A DNA stretch of 32,624 nucleotides, taken from positions 1-32,624 of the IMG/VR virus record IMGVR_UViG_3300034062_003852; one strand, given 5' to 3'. The notes below the pieces were generated by a model. That model searched no databases, had not been told where the DNA came from, and was given only the letters and a program-made list of their open reading frames with translations. The position numbers and the translations under genes were made by a program. Shown here in pieces: positions 3,727-12,052 of the stretch (position 1 is its first letter; every line of letters starts with the position of its first letter). The stretch is from a virus.

Positions 3727-6099
3727 ATGGCGATAGTATCCAATCAAGGTAGAACTGTTCCCGAATTACCAACACTAACAGCTGGTACTATCGGTAATAA
3801 TGATTATTTAATCATACAAAATGTAAGTAGCAACTCTACAAAAAAGTCTACTGTTAGTAGTTTTGTACAAAAAACAGCAAATCTTCTAACAACATTCAAC
3901 AACTTGAATTTTGTAGGACCAAATAATACATACACGGGTTCATTTAGAAGTTTTGAAGGTGATAACTATTCTGTAATAAGTCAGAAAATACCCAATGTAT
4001 TTAAACGAGCCATAGTAAGTGATTATCTTACTATCGGATACAATCCATCAGCGCCAACGTTTTTGGGAATATATGCAAAAACAATAGATGTTAATCAAGC
4101 ACTTGGCGGCGGTGGCAATATTACGTTTACTGGAAATTCTATAAATAGTCAAATAACAATTTTTGACTATCCAAATGGATTGAATCTTGAAAACACACCT
4201 TTTAAGATTGAACAAATTACAGCTAGTATTGGTATAACAGGCAGTTTAAAAGGACGTTTACTAGGCAATGTAACGGTTGGTATAGGTAAAAGTTCATTTA
4301 ACAATGTAGATGTAAATAACAATTTATATGCTGTAAATGGTGAAATAGACAACGCAGCTATAAATGGCGGTTCTATTGGTGGGGTAACTATTAATAATAG
4401 TCCGATTGGAACTACTGTGCCAAATGTCATATCTGGTTCAAAGATTTATTCTGCAAATGGATTTTCAGGAGTATTTTCTGGTAGTGGTAATATCTCACTC
4501 ACAGGTAGTTTAAAAGGCAAGTTAACAGGTAATGTTACTGCTACCACTGGTACAAGTGTATTTAACAATATTACTGCAGCTAGTGTATATTCAAGTGTAT
4601 ATATTGAGTCACCATCATTTATAGGCACAGCTAGTTATTCTTACAATGGAAATGGAGAACTATCATCTTTATCCAGTAGTTACGCACAAACCTCAAGTAT
4701 GTGTATGTCAACTACCGCAGATACCGCTTCGTATTTAGTTTGGTCAAACCTAAGAGTAAATGGTACATCTAGTTATTCTTATAATGGCAATCAAAAATAC
4801 TCATCTTTTTCAAGTAGTTACGCATTAACATCAAGTAAAGCTATTAGTAGTAGTTATTCTACCAGAACCACTAGTGCTTCATACGCATTAAGAGCTTCAA
4901 CTGTACTTGGGACTGTGGATAATGCTTTAAATGCTATAACTGCGGATTCTTCAACTACATCACTAACATCCTCTTATTTGTTAAAAGGATCTTTGAATAG
5001 TTCAAGCGCTGTACCATACTTTGATAACAATAGATTAACAACATCTCCATTATTTTATAAAAATGAGTTTGGACAAATAAATTTTTATATATCAGCTTCC
5101 GCTAAATATGCACAGTCCAATCTTTTTGTAGTAAACAGAGGATCTGGTATATTTAGTTCAGCTGGATTTGTATTACAAAATAAAAACAGATCAACCAACT
5201 ATCCAAATCAAGATCAATGGTTTATATCATCTGTTACCAGTGGTAGTTTAACATTGAGTATTACTACAGGATCATATCATCTTAAAAATAGTACCATTAC
5301 AACAAGAACATCGGATTCAGGTGGAGTGATGGTTGCACTGAAACAAGTGCGTAATGGTTTTTACTTCTGGCCATATATTAATACGGATTCGGCTGCAAGA
5401 GATGGTTCAGTTGGTATAGGCATACAACCTCCAGCAGAGCCAACTGGTTCTATAGACAAGTATTTACGTGCTAAGTTGCAAATCAGAATGTTTAGCGGTA
5501 GTAATCAGGCGGCTAACGTTGCTGGATCAGTATTAGCTGGTAAATTTGTTGGTGGGGCGCCTATTGGTGTAGAAAATAAACAAACTGCCATATTGGTACA
5601 ATACGGATCTAGTAGTTTTTCAAATACATTTTATGTATCTAGTAGCGGTGATATGCGGGCATATGGATCTATCAGCGGCAGTAAAATATATTCATATGGA
5701 AACATCAAAGTTGATAATGGTTCATATATTTCTAAAACAGATAGCGCTATCATAACAGGATCTTTCAAAGGAAATTATCAAAAAGATTATACTACTGTGA
5801 GCGCAACTGTTGCAGCTGCAACCACAAATTTGAGTTTTGATGATTATGATATGATTTACCTAACGGCTACAGCCGCTCAAACATTTAATGTAAATCTTAC
5901 ACAGAAAAAAGTGTGTTATTTATATTTCTATAATAATAGCGGTGGCACATCATTTACGTGGGCCACTAGTACTGCCAATTCTTTAAAGTGGCCAAGTGGA
6001 GCTGCATCCAATCCATCAAATGGATCCAGAGATCTATATTCTGTCGTATTGATGGGTAGTGAAATTCTTATTAATAGAATCGCAGCTTCTTACTCTTAA
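3727..6099 (+). CDS. Tail-fibre-type structural protein (790 aa)
   Basis: The N-terminal module (about residues 11-48: ELPTL, NDYLIIQN, TKKSTVSSF) resembles the first 50 residues of the next two gene products and is probably the virion-attachment part. The middle consists of Ser/Thr/Gly/Asn-rich repeats: ITGSLKGRLLGNVT and LTGSLKGKLTGNVT, then repeated SYSYNGN...SSFSSSYA blocks near residues 300-370, as expected for elongated beta-rich fibres. The C-terminus (about 690-790) has a beta-rich domain with TFNVNLTQKK, WATS and LKWPSG, a pattern seen at the ends of many phage tail proteins. There is no enzymatic motif. It begins 20 nt after phoH with TAATATATT upstream. It is probably part of a fibre, exposed on the virion; the exact T4 counterpart is unknown. 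Confidence 0.85.
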   Translation: MAIVSNQGRTVPELPTLTAGTIGNNDYLIIQNVSSNSTKKSTVSSFVQKTANLLTTFNNLNFVGPNNTYTGSFRSFEGDNYSVISQKIPNVFKRAIVSDYLTIGYNPSAPTFLGIYAKTIDVNQALGGGGNITFTGNSINSQITIFDYPNGLNLENTPFKIEQITASIGITGSLKGRLLGNVTVGIGKSSFNNVDVNNNLYAVNGEIDNAAINGGSIGGVTINNSPIGTTVPNVISGSKIYSANGFSGVFSGSGNISLTGSLKGKLTGNVTATTGTSVFNNITAASVYSSVYIESPSFIGTASYSYNGNGELSSLSSSYAQTSSMCMSTTADTASYLVWSNLRVNGTSSYSYNGNQKYSSFSSSYALTSSKAISSSYSTRTTSASYALRASTVLGTVDNALNAITADSSTTSLTSSYLLKGSLNSSSAVPYFDNNRLTTSPLFYKNEFGQINFYISASAKYAQSNLFVVNRGSGIFSSAGFVLQNKNRSTNYPNQDQWFISSVTSGSLTLSITTGSYHLKNSTITTRTSDSGGVMVALKQVRNGFYFWPYINTDSAARDGSVGIGIQPPAEPTGSIDKYLRAKLQIRMFSGSNQAANVAGSVLAGKFVGGAPIGVENKQTAILVQYGSSSFSNTFYVSSSGDMRAYGSISGSKIYSYGNIKVDNGSYISKTDSAIITGSFKGNYQKDYTTVSATVAAATTNLSFDDYDMIYLTATAAQTFNVNLTQKKVCYLYFYNNSGGTSFTWATSTANSLKWPSGAASNPSNGSRDLYSVVLMGSEILINRIAASYS

Positions 6100-6106
6100 T
6101 ACTTTA

Positions 6107-6114
6107 TATTTATA
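6107..6114 (+). promoter_or_regulatory. Candidate late promoter element TATTTATA
   Basis: TATTTATA lies 4 nt before the ATG at 6119. The same octamer sits 3-5 nt before the starts at 10810, 13396 and 28599. If it acts as a -10 element, transcription would start at or near the ATG. Confidence 0.4.
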
Positions 6115-6118
6115 AAAT

Positions 6119-6661
6119 ATGTCAACTCCGTGTAACAGTTTAAATGTACAACTAATAAAGGTCAGCGATCTAGCAACTTATTCTAGTATCAAAGATGCAG
6201 ATCAACTGATGGTTATTGAAAATACAGGTGGTTCAAAATATTCTAGAAAATCCACTTTATCTGATTTAAAAGATTATGCTAACTCAGATGGTATATCTGG
6301 ATATACCACTTCTTTATTTAATACCACAACTGATAGTAATAGCATATCATATTATTCCTCTGGAAATGTTCTTTCATTTTCCCACGGATTTTCTGCTGTA
6401 CCTTCTTTGGTCCAAGTAGTTTTAAAATGTAATAGTAATGATGGAAGATTTGTTATTAACCAAGAAGTTGACGTAACATCTTTTTTCAATAACCAAACAA
6501 AACCAATTTGCAGTATCGTTTCAAGTTCTAGTACTGTGTTACTAATTGTCCCAACTTATACCAGCATTACTGTTTACGACTATAACAGTAGCACCAGTGT
6601 AATAAGTCAATATAATATCGATACAACCAAATGGTATCTTAAAATTTACGCCTGGAAGTAA
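6119..6661 (+). CDS. Short fibre/adhesin-type structural protein (180 aa)
   Basis: Residues 1-55 (MSTPCNSLNVQLIKVSDL, DQLMVIEN, YSRKSTLSDL) are clearly related to the start of the next gene product (MSTTCNLIQQVKVSDL, YSRKSTFGD), so both probably plug into the same virion site. The remaining 120 residues carry no GSF repeats and form a beta-rich domain with HGFSAVPSLVQVVLKC, reminiscent of small tip domains at the ends of tail fibres. It therefore looks like an attachment module fused directly to a tip. It starts 19 nt after the 790-aa gene, with TATTTATA in between, and is followed 2 nt later by the next fibre gene. Host binding is inferred from architecture, not from a known binding motif. 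Confidence 0.82.
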   Translation: MSTPCNSLNVQLIKVSDLATYSSIKDADQLMVIENTGGSKYSRKSTLSDLKDYANSDGISGYTTSLFNTTTDSNSISYYSSGNVLSFSHGFSAVPSLVQVVLKCNSNDGRFVINQEVDVTSFFNNQTKPICSIVSSSSTVLLIVPTYTSITVYDYNSSTSVISQYNIDTTKWYLKIYAWK

Positions 6662-6663
6662 TT

Positions 6664-8154
6664 ATGTCAACTACCTGTAATTTAATACAACAAGTAAAAG
6701 TTAGCGATCTGGTACGATACAGTACGTTAACGTCTAAAGATTTAATTTTAACAATTGAATCTGGTTCTTCCAACGATTTATATTCCAGAAAAAGCACATT
6801 TGGGGACGTTGTAACATTTTTATCATCTGTAACAGGATCTTATACCGGAAGTTTTTCTGGATCTGCAAAAACATTAAGTGGTACTTTTACAGGTAGTTTT
6901 ACTGGTAGTTTTCAAGGAGATCACTCCGGTAGTTTTAGTGGAAACTTTAATGGTACAAATACAGGTAGTTTTACCGGCAGTTTTAAAGGACTAACAACAG
7001 GCAAATCCAACACTTCAGGATCATTGAGTGGTAGTTTTTATGGTTATATATTGACTAAGAAAGCAAGTGCTAGTGGAAGTTTCAGTGGAAGTTTATATGG
7101 TTCATTGATTAGTAAAAACTCTAAATTAACTGGTAGTTTTAGTGGTGTTTCAAGAGGACGTTTCTCAGGAAGTGTTTCTGCTAGCATCAAGGGTTACATT
7201 AGTGCATCAAATCATTACAACGCAAATAGAAAAGTTGCATTTTATGGTACGGCTAGTTGCGCTAAAACCGCTTCTTATGCTTTGAATTCAGGAGGAAACA
7301 TAACAGGCACTGGTACTGCAAATCAATTTACATACTGGACAGCAGGCACTGCTATAGGATCTACTAATTATCTGGTGAGAAATAGTAGTATTAATAATTT
7401 GGGAAGTATGGGTCCAGGTAGAGTTACTGTAAACAACCCATTACAATTTTCCGTCGTAGGTGAACATTTGATTCAAAATTCTTCATCGGGTCAATCCATA
7501 TATGGTATAGGATTACAAACCTCAAACAATTATTTAAGAACATCTGCTAATTTTGCATTTTATTATTCTGGATCTCACGTAAATACATCAGCTTTACCAG
7601 GCAAAGATGTAACTTGGCAATCAGGAAAATCTGGTTGGGGAGTTTTGGGAATCAGACAAAGATTATTAAGTGTTGGAAATATAGTGAGTTCCGACAACGT
7701 AAATGCTCAATTACATTTGCATTTAAGTGGGTCTACTGGATGGCCATCTGGATATAATCCAAATTCAAATGTATTTTTAATTACATCTGGTAGTTCACAA
7801 ACCAAACTATTACGTGTCAGTGGAAGTGGACAATTGGACGTTAGAGGTGATATAGTTGCGCTTTCTACATTCGCTACATCTGATATAAGACTGAAAGATA
7901 ATATCAGACCAATTGAAAATGCACTGAAAAAAGTGGAACAAATCAATGCAATTGAATTCAATTGGAAGTCTAATGGCAAACAAGATTTCGGAGTTATTGC
8001 TCAACAAATTGAAGAATTGTATCCTGATTTGGTAATGGAAAATCTTGAGGGATACAAAGTTGTAAAATATAATCCATTGATAGCACTGTTGTTGAAATCT
8101 ATTCAAGAACTCAACAAAGAAGTTCAAGAACTAAAAAATAAGATTAAATCTTAA
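6664..8154 (+). CDS. Tail fibre/spike with C-terminal S74 self-cleaving chaperone
   Basis: The 496-residue protein has three parts. Residues 1-50 form the attachment-like module shared with the preceding protein. Residues about 60-180 are a run of (S/T)GSF and GSFSG repeats encoded by GGTAGTTTT-type units. The C-terminal 91 residues are a peptidase S74 / intramolecular chaperone domain: SDIRLKDNI, FNWKSNGKQDFGVIAQQ, YKVVKYNPLIALLLKSIQEL and a final coiled coil. In that family the chaperone trimerises the fibre and then cuts itself off just before the Ser of SDxRLKxN, using a Ser-Lys pair; here these are S406 and K411. The mature fibre would thus end at residue 405. Expression is coupled to the upstream gene by a 2-nt gap. 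Confidence 0.92.
   Translation: MSTTCNLIQQVKVSDLVRYSTLTSKDLILTIESGSSNDLYSRKSTFGDVVTFLSSVTGSYTGSFSGSAKTLSGTFTGSFTGSFQGDHSGSFSGNFNGTNTGSFTGSFKGLTTGKSNTSGSLSGSFYGYILTKKASASGSFSGSLYGSLISKNSKLTGSFSGVSRGRFSGSVSASIKGYISASNHYNANRKVAFYGTASCAKTASYALNSGGNITGTGTANQFTYWTAGTAIGSTNYLVRNSSINNLGSMGPGRVTVNNPLQFSVVGEHLIQNSSSGQSIYGIGLQTSNNYLRTSANFAFYYSGSHVNTSALPGKDVTWQSGKSGWGVLGIRQRLLSVGNIVSSDNVNAQLHLHLSGSTGWPSGYNPNSNVFLITSGSSQTKLLRVSGSGQLDVRGDIVALSTFATSDIRLKDNIRPIENALKKVEQINAIEFNWKSNGKQDFGVIAQQIEELYPDLVMENLEGYKVVKYNPLIALLLKSIQELNKEVQELKNKIKS
6835..7190 (+). repeat. Degenerate GGTAGTTTT coding repeats (GSF repeats)
   Basis: Units such as ACAGGTAGTTTT and ACTGGTAGTTTT recur every 12-36 nt within the fibre gene and encode (T/S)GSF. 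Similar units occur in the genes at 3727 and 19867. They are protein-coding repeats, not a CRISPR array: units are contiguous, variable and in frame. Confidence 0.75.
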
Positions 8155-8168
8155 TATATATAGGATAT

Positions 8169-10124
8169 ATGCCTGTCAATATATTAAATAGATTTGGTCC
8201 GCTTAGTTTTAAAAGTGAAACCAACAATAGTGAAAATTTATCTATCAATAGTTTATTAAGTAATTTTTATAATCCAGGATCAAGTAATTTTTCTATATCA
8301 CAGAGTTATTATCAATTGGAAAATAGAATTGGTAATTCCACCACCGATTCAAGTACGATTAATATCACAAAAGCTTTGGGAGTTGGGTTTATAAACAAAG
8401 ACAATAGAAGACCAATAAAATTTAGTGAGTTTTATGGTGCATCTTATATAAGCAGTTCTTTTAAAGTAGCTGCGTCTACAGGAGTAGCAACTGTTAAAAT
8501 TTATTCACCAAGCGTTATACAAAACAACAACTTTTTAACCAACAACATACAAGATAAAGTTTATCAATATACATTGTATTCTAAATCCGATGTTACTACT
8601 CCAATTGTTGATTCTGGATGGAATAAAGTTTTTTCTTATGCTAAATCAGGAGATAACATCGAATTGTTTTATAATTTGATAGATGCCAAAGCTTATAAAT
8701 TGGTATCAAAAGATTGTTTATCGAATGCATTTACGTCCAGTATGTTTATAGGCACTTGTGCCAGTACTGTAACGGATAATACAACTTATACATACACAAT
8801 AACCGCTGCAGATTTACCTACTGCAAGTTCACTACTGTTTCAAAAAATCAACGGTGATAAAACTGCAAATGGATATACAAACACCAAAATAACTGATTTA
8901 TCAAACATATTAAATAACTTAAATAGTTTGTTACAAAATCCCAATATAACAACATACAAATCGAGTGGACAACTTTTGCCTATTATATCTTACAGAGATA
9001 ACTTAGGATACAATAGAACTTTGACATTTGACGGATTGATTTTGCAAAAATCAAATACACCTGATGGATCACTTGGATATTTTTATACAGGTTTGGTTAC
9101 AGCAACTAGTTTGGGTGGAACAAATGTTAATTATGAATATGCATTTGAAAACACATCTACATTTGGTCAAATAACACTTTATATTTTGGGTACACAAGAT
9201 TCAAATGCATCCTCTTGTACGTCTCCACCAGCAACTGTTGGAAATTTTCCAACAAATATATCATTTACAGGACCAAGATGTGGTTACTTGGACTGTGGAG
9301 ATGGTTATACTCAACCAGTTTGTAACCCAACCGCAACTACACAAGTAAAACACAGCGGTAGTTTCATAATAACAAATAACAATAATGCGGAAATGTTGGC
9401 AACCATTAGTCCTACTTGGACCAATTTAGATGGAACATCATTGAACGCATTGATTAACACTGTTGATGTTAGTCCATCAGGAATGTTTTCTATACCAGCG
9501 AATGGAATACGTAAAATTAGCATTGGTTTTGGACTTGCTAATTATCAAAACACACTTCAACCAAAAACTTTTAATGCAAAGGGTTCTGTGAGTTTGACTT
9601 TGCCATTGGGATATTCACCTCAATCTCAAAATTGTGAAATTATAGCTAACTTTGATAAGAATTCTTGTGTGGTTTCTCCGGTAGTACCTCCAGTGGTTAC
9701 ACCTGTAACAAGTAATCTTGGGTGTATTAGTTATAATCCAAGTATGTTGGAGAGTTGGACACAGATAAAAACCAGAACAGTAGTAACAATTGCCTACAAA
9801 ACAGGTACATCTGCAGATAAAACTTTTGCTAAAGCGGTTGTTAATGCTTTGCCAAATTCAGGCTGTACATTACCTTCTACTATAACTCAAGACGGATATA
9901 CTATTAACATTTCGTGGACATTAGATCCAGCCGGAGGTCAAGACTATGCGTGTACCACTGGTGCATCGGGACAATTTTCAGGTACTTATACAGTTGTAAC
10001 AACAAATTCAATATTGGGTAGTGCAAGCTTTTACATATTGTTCTTGAGAAGAAACAATAACATTGTGTCTATCGAAAACTATATTAATTTGTGTCAAACA
10101 GGTGGAGTTTCGTCTGTAGGATAA
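8169..10124 (+). CDS. Virion structural protein of unknown role (651 aa)
   Basis: The N-terminal 90 residues contain a pattern common in phage tail and baseplate proteins (INITKALGVGFINKDN, then RPIKFSEFYGA). The rest is beta-rich with several probable Ig-like or jelly-roll modules. A cysteine-rich segment lies near residues 355-385 (SCTSPPA, RCGYLDCGDG), followed by an Ig-like stretch (GSFIITNNN ... ISIGFGLANY), a proline hinge (VVPPVVTPV) around residue 510, and a C-terminal domain with several cysteines. There are no GSF repeats and no S74 domain. Its place after the S74 fibre suggests another fibre or adhesin. A weak AGGA stands 4 nt before the ATG, one of the few SD-like sites here. No family is identified. 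Confidence 0.8.
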   Translation: MPVNILNRFGPLSFKSETNNSENLSINSLLSNFYNPGSSNFSISQSYYQLENRIGNSTTDSSTINITKALGVGFINKDNRRPIKFSEFYGASYISSSFKVAASTGVATVKIYSPSVIQNNNFLTNNIQDKVYQYTLYSKSDVTTPIVDSGWNKVFSYAKSGDNIELFYNLIDAKAYKLVSKDCLSNAFTSSMFIGTCASTVTDNTTYTYTITAADLPTASSLLFQKINGDKTANGYTNTKITDLSNILNNLNSLLQNPNITTYKSSGQLLPIISYRDNLGYNRTLTFDGLILQKSNTPDGSLGYFYTGLVTATSLGGTNVNYEYAFENTSTFGQITLYILGTQDSNASSCTSPPATVGNFPTNISFTGPRCGYLDCGDGYTQPVCNPTATTQVKHSGSFIITNNNNAEMLATISPTWTNLDGTSLNALINTVDVSPSGMFSIPANGIRKISIGFGLANYQNTLQPKTFNAKGSVSLTLPLGYSPQSQNCEIIANFDKNSCVVSPVVPPVVTPVTSNLGCISYNPSMLESWTQIKTRTVVTIAYKTGTSADKTFAKAVVNALPNSGCTLPSTITQDGYTINISWTLDPAGGQDYACTTGASGQFSGTYTVVTTNSILGSASFYILFLRRNNNIVSIENYINLCQTGGVSSVG

Positions 10125-10130
10125 AAAATA

Positions 10131-10158
10131 TTGACATTTTTCAAAATTTGGTTATATA
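10131..10158 (+). promoter_or_regulatory. Sigma70-type promoter for hsp20
   Basis: TTGACA (10131-10136) and TATATA (10153-10158) are separated by 16 nt, and the AT repeat also allows 18 nt. It lies immediately after the fibre gene stop and about 95 nt before hsp20, giving that gene its own transcript with a long leader. Confidence 0.65.
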
Positions 10159-10165
10159 TATTGTT

Positions 10166-10187
10166 GAATGACACGGATGTGTTATTC
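10166..10187 (+). promoter_or_regulatory. Hairpin in the hsp20 leader
   Basis: GAATGACAC (10166-10174) and GTGTTATTC (10179-10187) form a 9-bp stem (one G.T) with loop GGAT at the expected transcript 5' end. CACTATAGTG follows directly (10187-10196). It does not cover the SD-like AAAGAAAGG at 10243-10251, so a classic RNA thermometer is not shown; 5'-end protection or regulation is possible. Confidence 0.45.
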
Positions 10188-10256
10188 ACTATAGTGCTCG
10201 AATGAGGCTATTAGGTTAATAAGTTCAATAGAATTATTAAAAAGAAAGGTAAATAT

Positions 10257-10739
10257 ATGTCAGTAGTAAAATATAGTCCGTTTGCATTGCGACACATTGA
10301 TCGTGATGAATTTTTAACACCATTTGACCGCGTATTTGATGAAGTATTTGCGGCGCACTTCCCAGAATTAAACAAAGAATTAGGCGTTGGTTTTTTTGAA
10401 AAACAAAGTTATCCACGTGTAGATGTTATTGATTATAATGACCGTGTGGAAATTCTAGCGGAAATTCCAGGTTTGTCTAAAGACGAAGTATCTGTAGATG
10501 TACAAGAAAACGTACTTACTATCAGTGGTCAAAAGATCAAAAACGTGGATGATAAGGAGTCTACAGGAAAATACATTCGCAGAGAACTAAAGCATAGTAG
10601 TTTTAAACGTAGTTTTACTTTAGGAGATCAAATTGATCGAACGAATCCCACCGCAAAGTTTGAAAATGGATTGTTAAAGGTTACATTATTAAAGGTGAAA
10701 CCAACGATTCCTGTCACGAAAAAAGTAAAGATTGATTAA
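10257..10739 (+). CDS. Small heat-shock protein (Hsp20/alpha-crystallin)
   Basis: Hsp20 proteins are ATP-independent cytosolic chaperones that hold unfolding proteins in soluble complexes; they are common in T4-like cyanophages and other large phages. The 160 residues show an N-terminal arm (1-50), an alpha-crystallin domain (about 51-145) with YPRVDVIDYNDRVEI, AEIPGLSKDEVSV, NVLTISGQK and AKFENGLLKVTL, and a C-terminal tail with TIPV (150-153), the I-x-I/V motif used in oligomer assembly. Unlike most genes here it has its own sigma70-type promoter, a structured leader, a good SD-like AAAGAAAGG and a terminator 20 nt after its stop, so it is a single-gene transcript that probably works outside the late programme, perhaps during capsid assembly. 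Confidence 0.96.
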   Translation: MSVVKYSPFALRHIDRDEFLTPFDRVFDEVFAAHFPELNKELGVGFFEKQSYPRVDVIDYNDRVEILAEIPGLSKDEVSVDVQENVLTISGQKIKNVDDKESTGKYIRRELKHSSFKRSFTLGDQIDRTNPTAKFENGLLKVTLLKVKPTIPVTKKVKID

Positions 10740-10757
10740 TATTCAATCAAGGTTATA

Positions 10758-10790
10758 TTAACCCCGTTATTAAATTAACGGGGTTTTTTA
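10758..10790 (+). terminator. Terminator after hsp20
   Basis: AACCCCGTTA (10760-10769) pairs with TAACGGGGTT (10776-10785) around a 6-nt AT loop, followed by a T-run. Confidence 0.93.
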
Positions 10791-10798
10791 TTTTTATA

Positions 10799-10806
10799 TA
10801 TTTATA
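10799..10806 (+). promoter_or_regulatory. Candidate late promoter element TATTTATA
   Basis: TATTTATA lies 3 nt before the ATG at 10810 and 8 nt after the T-run of the hsp20 terminator, so a new transcript must start here and can have almost no leader. Confidence 0.5.
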
Positions 10807-10809
10807 GAT

Positions 10810-11823
10810 ATGATAAAATTTCATCATTTGGTAATGGCAACGTCACTTTTAATCGCCGGGTGTGCTGCCTATTTTAGTGTATATGGTATTGGATTGTTAT
10901 TTTCAGGAGCAACTATTGCTGCAATGATTATGGCTGGTTCATTGGAACTAGGTAAACTTGTAACAACATCGTGGTTATTCAGATATTGGAATAAAGCCAA
11001 TATATTAATGAGAACCTATATGATAATTGCTGTATTTGCTTTAATGGCAATTACATCTCTAGGTGTATTTGGATTTTTAACAGCTGCGTTTCAAAAATCT
11101 TCATTGGAGACCGAGTTATCTATGAATAAGATTGTCACACTTGAGTCTCAGAAAAAAGAAGAACTTAGTAAGATGGAGTCTACTAAAAAGACAATTGAAA
11201 AACTTTATAGTTTGAGAAGTAGTCAAGAGGTCAGATTGAACGAAGTACTTACAAATGTATTAATTGCGAGAAATCCAATACAATTACAAAATATTCAAAA
11301 TCAGATTAATGATCAGATTGGGGATTTAAACAAACAATTGGAGGGGGAAAATGAAAAGATTAAAACTTATAGTACCAAAGTAAGTTCTATAGATGATAAC
11401 ATTTACAAATTAAAAGTGGATAATAGTCAAAAGAAGGATATTACCACATTTAAATTTGTTGCGGATCAATTCAACACTACAATTCAAACAGTAGTTAAAT
11501 GGTTCATAGTAGTGCTTATTACAGTATTTGATCCACTTGCAGTTATATTGTTATTGGCATATAATATAAGTAGCAATAAAACCTACATAGAGGAAGACAA
11601 AAATTACGAACTATATAAGAAACAAGAAAAAAATACGGTTGACTCTAATGATAAAAACATATCTCCGACTCCATCTGTTGTTGAAAAGATAGTAGAGAAG
11701 CCAGTAGAGGTTGAAAAGATAGTGGAAAAAATAATAGAGAAGCCAGTAGAGGTTGAAAAGATAGTAGAGAAGGTTGTTGAACGAAAAGGCAAAACTGGTG
11801 TAAGAGGTATGTTTAGTTTTTAA
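10810..11823 (+). CDS. Membrane protein with coiled coil and VEK repeats (337 aa)
   Basis: The N-terminal 93 residues contain three hydrophobic segments (about 7-30, 33-52 and 69-93), followed by a long polar coiled coil (about 95-215, Lys/Glu/Gln-rich), another hydrophobic segment (about 228-252, KWFIVVLITVFDPLAVILLL) and a C-terminal stalk of near-identical VEKIVEKPVE units (about 285-325) ending in a basic tip (ERKGKTGVRG). Four membrane passes would put both ends on the same side and the coiled coil as a loop. Similar proteins occur in other large phages without known function; membrane remodelling, superinfection control and lysis are all possible. The gene starts right after a terminator with TATTTATA 3 nt before the ATG. 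Confidence 0.82.
   Translation: MIKFHHLVMATSLLIAGCAAYFSVYGIGLLFSGATIAAMIMAGSLELGKLVTTSWLFRYWNKANILMRTYMIIAVFALMAITSLGVFGFLTAAFQKSSLETELSMNKIVTLESQKKEELSKMESTKKTIEKLYSLRSSQEVRLNEVLTNVLIARNPIQLQNIQNQINDQIGDLNKQLEGENEKIKTYSTKVSSIDDNIYKLKVDNSQKKDITTFKFVADQFNTTIQTVVKWFIVVLITVFDPLAVILLLAYNISSNKTYIEEDKNYELYKKQEKNTVDSNDKNISPTPSVVEKIVEKPVEVEKIVEKIIEKPVEVEKIVEKVVERKGKTGVRGMFSF
11677..11784 (+). repeat. In-frame repeats encoding VEKIVEKPVE units
   Basis: GTTGAAAAGATAGT begins three successive units, two of which continue with AGAGAAGCCAGTAGAGG. They encode the charged C-terminal stalk of the 337-aa protein. High identity at the DNA level suggests recent unequal duplication. Confidence 0.8.
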
Positions 11824-11850
11824 CAATTAATGTTTAGTTTTTAACAATTA
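11809..11850 (+). repeat. Exact 21-bp tandem duplication across a stop codon
   Basis: Positions 11809-11829 and 11830-11850 are identical 21-mers beginning ATGTTTAGTTTTTAA. The first copy encodes the last residues (MFSF) and stop of the membrane protein; the second reproduces an ATG...TAA mini-frame just after it. Confidence 0.92.
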
Positions 11851-11908
11851 CAATTAAAATAATTTTTTATTCGTTTTGTAGATCATCCATATATATGTAG
11901 TTATAAGT

Positions 11909-12052
11909 ATGGATGAAACTGAGCTTAAAGAATTGTACAAATTGATCAAAAGATCATACGATGAATCGTGTTGGAAAACCTTAAATGACGCTTTAGATTA
12001 CATATCTGAATTCGTTGAAGTAGATGATGAATCTCCTATAGACAATGATTGA
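11909..12052 (+). CDS. Small acidic protein of unknown function (47 aa)
   Basis: A short frame beginning MDETELKELYKLIKRSYDES and ending ESPIDND encodes 47 residues. It looks like two amphipathic helices, with one cysteine and tryptophan (CW) between them, and an acidic tail. It is accepted because it fills an otherwise empty 220-nt gap, has the composition of its neighbours, and its end overlaps the start of the next gene by 8 nt (ATGATTGA), a typical coupled arrangement. Upstream is CATATATATG and TATAAG with no SD. No family is recognised. Confidence 0.6.
   Translation: MDETELKELYKLIKRSYDESCWKTLNDALDYISEFVEVDDESPIDND

Noticed and set aside
6835-7190. CRISPR-like array (regular GGTAGTTTT units)
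   Set aside because: Units are short, contiguous, variable and in frame with a fibre gene; no spacers or cas genes.
10187-10196. Operator-like palindrome CACTATAGTG as a separate repressor site
   Set aside because: A single 10-bp palindrome in AT-rich DNA is weak evidence; kept only as part of the hsp20 leader description.
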